A stretch of DNA of 64,000 bases from positions 620,001 through 684,000 of the forward strand of contig NZ_JBOBFV010000002.1 of NCBI RefSeq assembly GCF_050587365.1, written 5' to 3'. Origin of the DNA: Plantibacter auratus (lineage in GTDB: Bacteria > Actinomycetota > Actinomycetes > Actinomycetales > Microbacteriaceae). The translations under genes were made by a program, and so were the position numbers. Every line of letters begins with the position of its first letter. The first letter of the stretch is position 1. Under the pieces are notes generated by a model, which was not told where the DNA came from, made no database searches, and saw only the letters and a list, made by a program, of their open reading frames with translations. This document shows positions 57,166 through 64,000 of this stretch, one piece after another.

Positions 57166-57873
57166 TCAGCGCCCGGACGACACCTGCGCCGGACGATCGA
57201 AGCGCTGCCCTTCGGGCTTCGACGGAAGCAGCACGAGGACCAGGATGATGACGCTTCCGATCGAGGGGACGAGTGTGAAGAAGTAATACGGGCCGGGGAA
57301 GCCTGCGTCGTGCAATCGTCGCCACGTGATCGACAGGCTCGGCACGAGGAGCGCGAACCACACGACGAGCAGCAGGACCACGCCGACGATGAGGAGCACC
57401 CGGACACCGAAGTCCAAGGGGCCAGGCTCAGCGAAGTCGTAGCCGTCACTCGACAGGCCCTGCTCCTGCGTCGAGTACGTCGCCACGGTGACGCCGACGA
57501 GGACGGCGCCGACCGTCACCACCAGGGTCGGGACCAGGATCAGCAAGGTGGTGAACAAGGTGCTCCACCAGTACTCGCTGAGCGACGCGCGCCCCGAGAA
57601 GTTCGCGTACTGCTTGAAGAACCGCTTGGTGGCCTGGCGGAACGTGGCCCCGTAGAGCGGCAGGGTCAGGTCGTCCGGCGAGCTGGCACCCCGGGGCGGG
57701 GGCGCGATGTACTGCGGCTGACCGTACGGTGCCTGGCCGTACTGCGGTTGGCCGTAGGGTGCTTGGCCGTACTGGGGCTGCCCGTATGGTTGCCCGTAGG
57801 GCGCCTGGCCGGACTGTGGCTGGCCGCCCTGCGGCTGGCCGGAGGGGACCTGGGGGTTCGGAGGATACGTCAT
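57166..57873 (-). CDS. DUF805 membrane protein with PYGQ-repeat N-terminus
   Basis: This 235-aa protein's first 55 residues are a Gln/Gly/Tyr/Pro-rich repeat (units PYGQPQYGQA), encoded by an imperfect 30-bp DNA repeat at about 57712-57800. DUF805 follows (about 75-230): RFFKQYANFSGRASLSEYWW, three to four helices, ITWRRLHDAGFPGPYYF and a short tail. The repeat should be intrinsically disordered and cytoplasmic. Function unknown. It converges with the ECF42 gene after a small gap; GGAAG lies before the ATG at 57873. Confidence 0.83.
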   Translation of the reverse strand: MTYPPNPQVPSGQPQGGQPQSGQAPYGQPYGQPQYGQAPYGQPQYGQAPYGQPQYIAPPPRGASSPDDLTLPLYGATFRQATKRFFKQYANFSGRASLSEYWWSTLFTTLLILVPTLVVTVGAVLVGVTVATYSTQEQGLSSDGYDFAEPGPLDFGVRVLLIVGVVLLLVVWFALLVPSLSITWRRLHDAGFPGPYYFFTLVPSIGSVIILVLVLLPSKPEGQRFDRPAQVSSGR

Positions 57874-57925
57874 GGCTGCTTCCGGATCGCTGGTCGACAG
57901 GACACCAGTATGACGCGCTCCGCCC

Positions 57926-59902
57926 TCACGCCCGGGCGATCGGGATCCAGACACGCATCGTGGACGGCCCGCGCTCGGCCCACGAATGGTACGGCGCGAT
58001 GCTCGCGGTGAAGGTCTCATCGGGTCCCGACCCGGCGAACGCATCGCCGTACGGCCAGGCGGTGTCGGCGAGACTCCGGGTACGCAGCTCGATCGACAGC
58101 CGACCGTCCGCGTCCTCGACGGGCACGACACCCTCCCCCACCTCGATACGCGCGATCGCCTCGTCACCACCCGGGAGGTCCACCGACTCGACGCAGTAGA
58201 CCTCGGGTCCGCGCTCGATCGCGACGCTGCCACGGATGGCGTCCACGCGGGGATCCGGCAGGGTGACCCGCGGACGGACGCTGAACGCGAGCTCCACGAC
58301 GTCACCGGGGACGAAGGACCGCTCGATGTCGGCGTAGCCCGGGGTGACGGCGCGATCGGTGGGCTCCCCGTCGACGGGCCGGACGGTCACCACCGCGTCA
58401 TCAGCCCACGACGGCACGCGGAGCGAGACGGTCACCGGTCCACTCGGCGCCTCCACGATCCGCATGGTGACGACACCGGAGCGCGGGTAGTCGGTCACGA
58501 GCTCGGCCCGGAACCGCCCGCCATGCTCGCCGCCGATGACCGTGTCGATCGTCGCCGATGCGAACTGATGGATCTGCACGCCGCGGTCGTCGCTCGTGGC
58601 GACGAACGCCGCCAGGCTCGCGAGTGTCCGGGCCACGTTCGGTGGACAGCACGACACGTCGAACCAGGGCGCACGCTCGGAGGACGACGCTCGGGGCGAC
58701 ACCTCGTCGTCCGGGCTCGACTCCCCCGGCGTGCGCTGGTGGAGGGTGTTGGCGTAGAAGAACGCGGTGCCGGCGGCCGACGGCGAGGTCGCGACGACGT
58801 TGTAGAGGACGCGCTCGATGTGGTCGGCGTACCGGACGTCCCGGTCTTCGAGCAGCAGCCGCCAGCTGAACATGATCGACGCGATGCCGGCACAGGTCTC
58901 GGAGTAGGCGCGGTCGGACGGCAGCTCGAAGTCCTCGCCGAACGCCTCGTCCTGGTGGTGCGATCCTTGACCGCCGGTCAGGTAGGTGCGGCGGGCGATC
59001 GTCCGGTCCCACTGGCCGCGGAGGGCGTCGAGCAAGCCGGCATCACTCTGCTCGACCGCGATGTCGGTGGCACCGGCCGCGAGGTAGTTCGCGCGGACCG
59101 CATGACCCCGCAACGCCTCGGCCTCGCGGATCGGCACGTCGTCCTGGAAGTAGGCACGGCCCCACTCGATGTCCTGGAGCACGCCGGTGCCGCGACGCTC
59201 GACGAACAACGACGCGAGTTCGAGATAGCGCGGCTCGCCCGTCACCCGCGACAGCTCCGCGAGCCCCACCTCGACCTCGGCGTGCCCGCACACGGACTGG
59301 ATGCCGTCGGTGCCGAAGACCTCGCAGATGAGGTCGGCGGCCCGCGTCGCGATCCCGAGGAGCCCGTCGTCGGAGCCAGGGCTCGTCCGCTCCCGGGCGA
59401 CGGCCGCCTGGAAGAGGTGGCCGAGGCAGTACAGCTCGTGCCCCCACTCGAGATCCGACCAGCGCTCACCCTGACCCGGGCGACCGAAGCGGGTGTTCAG
59501 ATAGCCGTCCGCCTCCTGTGCGGCGGCGACCCGGTCGACGATCGCGCGGAACCGCGACTCGAGCGCTTCGTCACCGCCGAGCCGTCCGAGCTCCCACGCG
59601 ACGGCCTCGAGGTACTTGTAGACCTCGGAGTCGGCGAACTCGCGTCCGCGGCGACCCTCGGGAAGCGTGCCGGCGGCGGCGAGGTCGAAGTTGCGGAGCC
59701 AGCCCTCCCGCTCGAGCCAGTGTTCGACGTGCGGCAGCGTCGCCGTGCCGTTGACCCGCTGGCGGTCGGCCCAGAAGCCGTCGGTGATGCGCACCTCGTC
59801 GAGGCCGAGCGGTGTGAGCGCGCCGGTGGTGGGGACGACCGGGGCTGCGACGGTCACCGACGTAGTGGACGTCGTGGGCGTGGTGCTGGTGGTGGTGCTC
59901 AT
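57926..59902 (-). CDS. GH127 beta-L-arabinofuranosidase-like glycosidase
   Basis: This 658-aa cytoplasmic protein has a Ser/Thr-rich start and the GH127 (alpha/alpha)6 barrel. LNTRFGRPGQGERWSDLEWG and ELYCLGHLFQAAVA are in the first half. The zinc-binding set is Glu and Cys in YSETCAGIAS and the pair in SCCPPNVARTL. The HYDAYA-like C-terminal beta domain covers about 490-650. In known GH127 enzymes a Cys acts as nucleophile near zinc. It is last gene of the SBP-permease-permease-GH127 unit (2-bp gap), so the imported oligosaccharide probably bears L-arabinofuranose. Confidence 0.88.
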   Translation of the reverse strand: MSTTTSTTPTTSTTSVTVAAPVVPTTGALTPLGLDEVRITDGFWADRQRVNGTATLPHVEHWLEREGWLRNFDLAAAGTLPEGRRGREFADSEVYKYLEAVAWELGRLGGDEALESRFRAIVDRVAAAQEADGYLNTRFGRPGQGERWSDLEWGHELYCLGHLFQAAVARERTSPGSDDGLLGIATRAADLICEVFGTDGIQSVCGHAEVEVGLAELSRVTGEPRYLELASLFVERRGTGVLQDIEWGRAYFQDDVPIREAEALRGHAVRANYLAAGATDIAVEQSDAGLLDALRGQWDRTIARRTYLTGGQGSHHQDEAFGEDFELPSDRAYSETCAGIASIMFSWRLLLEDRDVRYADHIERVLYNVVATSPSAAGTAFFYANTLHQRTPGESSPDDEVSPRASSSERAPWFDVSCCPPNVARTLASLAAFVATSDDRGVQIHQFASATIDTVIGGEHGGRFRAELVTDYPRSGVVTMRIVEAPSGPVTVSLRVPSWADDAVVTVRPVDGEPTDRAVTPGYADIERSFVPGDVVELAFSVRPRVTLPDPRVDAIRGSVAIERGPEVYCVESVDLPGGDEAIARIEVGEGVVPVEDADGRLSIELRTRSLADTAWPYGDAFAGSGPDETFTASIAPYHSWAERGPSTMRVWIPIARA

Positions 59903-59904
59903 GG

Positions 59905-60834
59905 TTACCCCTTGAAGGCGCCGGACATGAAGCCGCGCACGTAGTGACGTTGGAGGATGAGGAAGAGGAGGAAGCACGGCAACGCGAGGACGACGACGCC
60001 GGCTTCGGTCGCGCCGTAGTCCACGACGCCCTGGACCTGGCCGCGCAGGTTGGAGACGGCGAGCGGCAGGGTCATCTTCGCGGAGTCGTTGATGAGGATC
60101 AGCGGCGCCATGAAGTCGTTCCAGGCGGCGAGGAACGCGAACAGTCCCACGGTGATGAGGCCGGGCTTGACCGCCGGGACGAGCACCTTCCAGAGCACGG
60201 TCCAGGAGTTGCAGCCGTCGACCATCGCCGCCTCATCGAGCTCCTTCGGGATCGACTCGAAGGCGATCCGCATCATGAAGGTCGAGAACGGCAGCTGGAA
60301 CATGGTGAGCACGAGCGCCACCCCGACGAGCGAGTTGGAGAGACCGACCAGGTTGAGGAGCACGTAGAGCGGGATGAGCAGCGTGGCGTACGGGACCATG
60401 AGGATCGCGATGGTCGCGAGGAACAGGGCGTTCTTGCCGCGGAACTGGAACCTGGCGAAGGCGTAGCCGCCGAACAGCGAGATGACGAGCGTCAGGACCA
60501 CGGTGAGCAGCGAGACGAACGCCGAGTTGCCGATGTACTGCAGGATGCCGTCCTGGTAGCCGGCGAGGGTGATGTAGTTGCCGAGCCCCCAGCCCTCGGT
60601 CTGGTTCGTGCCAGCCAGCGGGGAGACCGATCGTACGGCCGTCCACACGAGCGGGTAGAGGAAGATCACGGCGAGTGCGCCGGAGAAGAGCCAGAACGGC
60701 ATCTTGATCGCGATGCCGAAGAAGTTGGTGGACTTCTCGGGTCCGCCGGAGCCGCGTCGGGGCCCGCCGCGGCGAGCACGGACGTCGGGCATCGTCGAGG
60801 TGACGGTGGCCGGTTCCTTTCGGGTGATGGTCAT
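59905..60834 (-). CDS. Carbohydrate ABC transporter permease (MalG type)
   Basis: This 309-aa protein has a short basic/Gly-rich cytoplasmic start, six helices (SGALAVIFLYPLVWTAVRSV first) and the EAA loop SIPKELDEAAMVDGCNSWTV with NDFMAPLILI after it, as in MalG. It forms the membrane pore with the neighbouring MalF-type subunit; no ATPase gene is in the unit, so a shared MsiK-type ATPase is likely, as in other actinobacteria (inference). GTAATG-like spacing: it starts 2 bp after the previous stop. Confidence 0.92.
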   Translation of the reverse strand: MTITRKEPATVTSTMPDVRARRGGPRRGSGGPEKSTNFFGIAIKMPFWLFSGALAVIFLYPLVWTAVRSVSPLAGTNQTEGWGLGNYITLAGYQDGILQYIGNSAFVSLLTVVLTLVISLFGGYAFARFQFRGKNALFLATIAILMVPYATLLIPLYVLLNLVGLSNSLVGVALVLTMFQLPFSTFMMRIAFESIPKELDEAAMVDGCNSWTVLWKVLVPAVKPGLITVGLFAFLAAWNDFMAPLILINDSAKMTLPLAVSNLRGQVQGVVDYGATEAGVVVLALPCFLLFLILQRHYVRGFMSGAFKG

Positions 60835-60836
60835 GC

Positions 60837-61754
60837 TCAGTCCTCGACCTTCTTGCTGAACGCGCGGATCTGCACGATGTTGATGACGATGAGCGCGGCG
60901 AGCACGATGACCGACAGCGCACCGGCGACGCCGAGGTTGTTGGGGCCCTGGAACGCCACGTTGTAGATGAGCTGGACGACGGTGATGGTGCTGTTGTCGG
61001 GACCGCCCTTGGTGAGGATGTAGAACTGCTCGAACGCGAGGAGCGAGCCGGTGACGCACATCACCGTGGTGAGGGCGAGGGTCGGCTTCAGCAGCGGGAC
61101 GGTGATGTCGCGGAAGGTCTGCCAACGCGACGCGCCGTCGATGCGGGCGGCCTCGTAGACCTCCTCCGGGATGCCCTGCAGCCCGACGAGCATGAGCAGC
61201 ATGTAGAAGCCGGCGAAACGCCAGACGATGAGGAAGACCGTCGACCAGAGCGCCGCGTCCGGGGTCCCGAGGAAGGTGAAGCCCATCGCCTTGGTGAGGT
61301 CCGCGAACGGGCCGGCGATCGGCGAGTACAGCACGTAGAACAGGAGCGACGCCGAGGCGAGGCCGAGCGCGCTCGGGATGAGGAAGGCGGTGCGGAGGAA
61401 GCCCTTCCATCGGCTGGACTCCTGGACGAGGAGCGCGAGGCCGAGCCCGAGGCCGATGAGCAGGACGGTCGCGATGACGGTGTACTTCAGCGTGAAGACC
61501 ACCGAGTCGAGGAAGAAGCGGTTGTCGATCGCCTTCGGGAAGTTCTCGGGGAAGTTCACACCCTGGTTGCCGCCGAGGAGCGGCCAGTCGGACCCCGCCA
61601 TCTGGAAGACGAGCCCGAGCGGGACGAGGAAGAGGAGGATGACGAAGACGGCGGTCGGGAGCGCGAACAGCCAGCCGGTGCGGGCCTGCGCGGCGCGGCG
61701 CTTCCTGGCACCGACCGAGTCCGTCGGGCCTCGTCTGGCGAGGGTGGTACTCAT
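60837..61754 (-). CDS. Sugar ABC transporter permease (MalF type)
   Basis: This 305-aa protein starts ARTGWLFALPTAVFVILLFL after a short basic part, has six helices and the EAA loop GIPEEVYEAARIDGASRWQT before TFRDITVPLLKPTL, typical of MalF/UgpA. ATG 61754 preferred over 61820 because the family begins there. It pairs with the MalG-type subunit. The order SBP-MalF-MalG-GH127 is standard for an oligosaccharide uptake unit. Confidence 0.92.
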   Translation of the reverse strand: MSTTLARRGPTDSVGARKRRAAQARTGWLFALPTAVFVILLFLVPLGLVFQMAGSDWPLLGGNQGVNFPENFPKAIDNRFFLDSVVFTLKYTVIATVLLIGLGLGLALLVQESSRWKGFLRTAFLIPSALGLASASLLFYVLYSPIAGPFADLTKAMGFTFLGTPDAALWSTVFLIVWRFAGFYMLLMLVGLQGIPEEVYEAARIDGASRWQTFRDITVPLLKPTLALTTVMCVTGSLLAFEQFYILTKGGPDNSTITVVQLIYNVAFQGPNNLGVAGALSVIVLAALIVINIVQIRAFSKKVED

Positions 61755-61831
61755 GGGTGGGACCTTTCGAACGGGTGGGCGCCGGTGCGCCGTCGCGATG
61801 GGGGGATCACGGTGGCGCACCGGCGGTCGGA

Positions 61832-63127
61832 CTACTGCGAGAGCACGTCCGTGATGGCGTCGTTGTCGGCGTCGACGGAGTCGGTGCCCTCGAGGACCGC
61901 GTTGCGCACGAGCGTCAGCCAGGGGCTGGTCGGCGAGTTGAAGGCCTCCTGGAAGTTCAGCGAGTACGGGGTGTCACCCTTCGAGGCGACCTCGTTGATC
62001 GTGACGAGGCGCGGGTCCTTGCTCGAGTACTCGTTCTCCGCGAGGTCGGAGCGGGAGACCACGTCGTTATCCTTCGCGAGGACACCGACCTGTGCGTCCT
62101 CGGACATCAGCCAGCTGAGGAAGTTCCACGACTGTGCGGCCTTCTTGCTGTCCTTCGAGACGCCGATCCCGTCGCCACCGACGAAGGTCGAGTCGCCGCC
62201 CTTCGGGCCGGGGATGCCGGACACGCCCACGTCGAAGGGAGTGGAGGAGAGGAGCGTCGCCGGGTACGGCATGACGCCGACCTTGCCCTCGGTGAAGCCG
62301 GCGGTCCAGGTGGGTCCGGCCTCGTCCTTCGAGGACGGGAGCACGGCGCCCGACTTCCAGAGGTCGGCCCAGGTGCTGTAGACCTCCTTGGCGCCGTCCT
62401 CAGCGAGGAGTGACTCGGTGCCCTCCTTGTTCATGACCTGCTCGCCGTCGGCCCACACACTGGGGAACCAGGTGAAGACGAGGCAACCGCCGCAGTTGAG
62501 GCCGGTCGCGGTGCCGTAGGTGTCGGGCTTGTTCAGGGCCTGGACGGCCTTCGCGTCCTCGGCGAACTCGGCCAGCGTGGTCGGGCCCTGCTCGGGGTCG
62601 AGCCCGGCCTCCTTGTAGAGCTCCTTGTTCCAGAAGAGCATCGACAGGTCGAGCACGAACGGAAGCACGTGCTCCTTGCCGTCCGCGGTGCCGGCGGCCA
62701 GGTGACCCTTGTTGATCTCGTCCTTGAAGTCGAGTCCGTCGATGTTCGCGGTGAGGTCCTGGAACAGGCCCTGCTCGACCCAGTTCGGGACGTACACGAT
62801 GTCGGCGGCGAACAGGTCGGGGAGGCTGTCGGAGCCGGCCGCCGCACCGACCTTCGCGACATAGTCGTCGTTCGGGACGACGGTGAGCTTGACCTGGTTC
62901 TCGTGCGAGGCGTTGTAGGCCTCGACGAGGAGCTTCGCCTGCTTCTCGAGTGGGGCGCGGGTCCAGAGCGTGAGCTCGGAGCCGTCGTCGACGCCCTCGG
63001 GCCCGGCACTGGCGAGCGGGGAACTGCCGCCGCCCCCGGAGGAACAGGCGGCGAGGCCGACGAGGAGGGCGCTGGCGGCCAACACCCCTCCGACCCGCTG
63101 CATCCGTCTGGTGTGCGTGCTGCGCAT
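61832..63127 (-). CDS. Extracellular solute-binding lipoprotein (family 1)
   Basis: This 431-aa protein has a basic start and signal VGGVLAASALLVGLAAC with lipobox LAAC, so it is lipid-anchored. After a Gly/Ser linker the mature protein has ELTLWTRAPLEKQAKLLVEA, LPDLFAADIVYVPNWVEQGL and FVLDLSMLFWNKELYKEAGL, then WNFLSWLMSEDAQ in the C-lobe, the family 1 sugar-binding pattern. AGAGGAG precedes the ATG. It is first gene of the GH127 uptake unit, divergent from a LacI regulator; LacI boxes lie between. Confidence 0.92.
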   Translation of the reverse strand: MRSTHTRRMQRVGGVLAASALLVGLAACSSGGGGSSPLASAGPEGVDDGSELTLWTRAPLEKQAKLLVEAYNASHENQVKLTVVPNDDYVAKVGAAAGSDSLPDLFAADIVYVPNWVEQGLFQDLTANIDGLDFKDEINKGHLAAGTADGKEHVLPFVLDLSMLFWNKELYKEAGLDPEQGPTTLAEFAEDAKAVQALNKPDTYGTATGLNCGGCLVFTWFPSVWADGEQVMNKEGTESLLAEDGAKEVYSTWADLWKSGAVLPSSKDEAGPTWTAGFTEGKVGVMPYPATLLSSTPFDVGVSGIPGPKGGDSTFVGGDGIGVSKDSKKAAQSWNFLSWLMSEDAQVGVLAKDNDVVSRSDLAENEYSSKDPRLVTINEVASKGDTPYSLNFQEAFNSPTSPWLTLVRNAVLEGTDSVDADNDAITDVLSQ

Positions 63128-63186
63128 GGTGACTCCTCTGACTCATCGTTGAGCGGACCGGTCGGGTCCGGCGGTGCATGGGAGGT

Positions 63187-63212
63187 TTTCGAAACTGTCG
63201 AAACGCCTTTCG
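63187..63212. promoter_or_regulatory. LacI-type boxes near the uptake-operon start
   Basis: TTTCGAAA (63187-63194) and CGAAACGCCTTTCG (63199-63212, arms CGAAA/TTTCG) are half-sites like those of LacI family operators. They lie 60-85 bp before the solute-binding gene. Confidence 0.55.
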
Positions 63213-63260
63213 GTAAAGCTAGCCTGGGATCGGTGTAGCGTCAAGAGCGAAGTCCGGTAA

Positions 63261-63273
63261 CGTTTCGGAAACG
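63261..63273. promoter_or_regulatory. LacI-type operator before lacI (partial gene)
   Basis: CGTTTCGGAAACG is a 13-bp perfect palindrome, 13 bp before the regulator start. With 63187-63212 it suggests that the divergent LacI protein controls itself and the GH127 uptake genes. Confidence 0.65.
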
Positions 63274-63286
63274 AAGAGGGGGAGCA

Positions 63287-64000
63287 ATGCCAGACAGTGA
63301 CGTCAGTGCGTCGGCAACCGGTACCCCCGGCCGAGCGGCGACCTTGGGCGACGTCGCGCGCATCGCAGGCGTCTCGATGGCCACCGCCTCGAAGGCCATC
63401 AACGGACGGAGCGAGGTCGCACCGAAGACCCGTCAGCGGGTGCTCGACGCCGCGAAGGAAGTCGCCTTCACGCCCAACGAACTCGCGAGGAGCCTGATCA
63501 ACGGGCGCACCGGCACCGTCGGTCTCCTGACGAGCGACCTCGAGGGCCGCTTCGTCATCCCCATCCTCATGGGCGCCGAGGACGCGTTCGGAGCCGGGCA
63601 GGTCAACGTGTTCCTGTGCGACGCCCGGGGCGATGCGATCCGCGAGCAGCACCATCTGAACGCGCTCCTCACCCGGCGCGTCGACGGCATCATCGTCGTG
63701 GGCCGCACGACGGACCCACGCCCCTCGCTCGGCCACAAACTACCCGTCCCGGTCGTCTACGCCTACGCGCCGTCCGACGACCCGACCGACGTGTCGATCA
63801 CCCCCGACAACCGCGACGGCGGCCGCCTCGCCGTCGAGCACCTGATCGCCTGCGGGCGTTCCCGGATCGCGATGATCACGGGTGAGCCGCAGTATGCGGC
63901 GGCCAGGGATCGCGTGACGGGCGTGCAGAACGCCCTCGCCGCGGCGGGCCTGGACCTCGTCGGCACGCCGATGTTCTCGGAGTGGACCGAGCACTGGGGT
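63287..64000 (+). CDS. LacI family transcriptional regulator, 3' partial
   Basis: 238 codons are visible; the frame runs past the window end. The N-terminus has a short linker, then the LacI helix-turn-helix TLGDVARIAGVSMATASKAI and hinge (about 20-75), then the sugar-binding domain (GTVGLLTSDLEGRFVIPILM, then GAEDAFGAG). GGGGGAGC is just before the ATG. It is divergent from the GH127 uptake operon across LacI-type palindromes, so probably its repressor, with an arabinose-containing sugar as inducer (inference). Confidence 0.88.
   Translation, partial: MPDSDVSASATGTPGRAATLGDVARIAGVSMATASKAINGRSEVAPKTRQRVLDAAKEVAFTPNELARSLINGRTGTVGLLTSDLEGRFVIPILMGAEDAFGAGQVNVFLCDARGDAIREQHHLNALLTRRVDGIIVVGRTTDPRPSLGHKLPVPVVYAYAPSDDPTDVSITPDNRDGGRLAVEHLIACGRSRIAMITGEPQYAAARDRVTGVQNALAAAGLDLVGTPMFSEWTEHWG

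Noticed and set aside
57986..59944. 652-codon plus-strand frame opposite GH127
   Set aside because: Shadow frame; the GH127 zinc motifs on the other strand prove the coding strand.
1..64000. tRNA, rRNA or prophage genes
   Set aside because: No cloverleaf with a GTTCRAATC-type T-arm next to a CCA end, no rRNA-like stretch and no phage or integrase protein was found by reading both strands.

Overview
The window is a dense, very GC-rich chromosomal stretch of a high-GC Gram-positive bacterium. Several things point to an actinobacterium, most likely of the family Microbacteriaceae (inferred): strong G/C preference at third codon positions, GTG starts and ATGA/GTGA stop-start overlaps, an actinobacterial-type fused OleBC olefin enzyme, a small DUF7882-like protein, an ECF42-type sigma factor with its YciI partner, and many LacI, TetR and MarR regulators. 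I see no tRNA, rRNA, CRISPR array, integrase or intact transposase. The genes read as ordinary accessory and housekeeping chromosome, with a few degraded loci.

Layout. 1-11.4 kb: the end of an epimerase, a LacI regulator divergent from a GH2 glycosidase, a PucR-like regulator, an HSL-type esterase, an SDR divergent from an XRE/MmyB-like regulator, a PEP-mutase/isocitrate-lyase family protein and a peptidase E homologue. 11.5-17.7 kb: an ornithine-cyclodeaminase-like protein, a pentapeptide-repeat protein, a lipoprotein, a flavin phenol hydroxylase, and a zinc alcohol dehydrogenase divergent from a TetR repressor. 17.1-21.7 kb: a membrane acyltransferase, then a dedA-histidine kinase-response regulator operon. 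21.8-27.7 kb: a nitrogen locus (amtB, an AmtR-like TetR, an alpha/beta hydrolase, a type III glutamine synthetase) and a zinc alcohol dehydrogenase. 27.8-35.2 kb: a small kinase, VOC protein, MarR, epoxide hydrolase, a decayed toxin-antitoxin pair, GNAT, secreted lipase, MarR and a TetX-like monooxygenase. 35.2-39.9 kb: oleA-oleBC-oleD, the long-chain olefin pathway. 40-51.8 kb: an Abi-family HEPN protein, alanine-type aminotransferase, YitT, Lrp/AsnC, MFS, ArsR, MarR, an ECF sigma-Asp23/Gls24 operon, an EamA exporter, LysR and a second zinc dehydrogenase. 52-57.9 kb: a glucose-6-phosphate-dehydrogenase paralogue with an altered phosphate-binding motif, a TIM-barrel isomerase, small proteins, a YciI-ECF42 pair and a DUF805 protein. 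57.9-64 kb: an arabinofuranoside-type uptake locus (GH127, two ABC permeases, solute-binding lipoprotein, divergent LacI cut by the window end).

The regulatory DNA is the most informative part. Many divergent promoters carry clear palindromes that can be paired with the adjacent regulator: LacI CGAAA boxes at both glycosidase loci, a 20-bp TetR box, TTTCRAT boxes at amtB and glnT, TGTCAG boxes at marR and a dehydrogenase, and an 18-bp AsnC box. Three long palindromic repeats sit at gene ends. In two of them the arms supply the stop codons of both converging genes. Two further intergenic regions of more than 300 bp (33.0-33.4 and 53.4-53.8 kb) consist of structured repeats.

Nothing here is a wholly new system that I can prove. 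The best candidates for undescribed biology are the stop-codon-donating palindromes, the sigma/Gls24 operon, the altered G6PDH paralogue, the tandem structured element at 33.1-33.4 kb, and the acyltransferase frame that runs antisense through a complete TetR gene.
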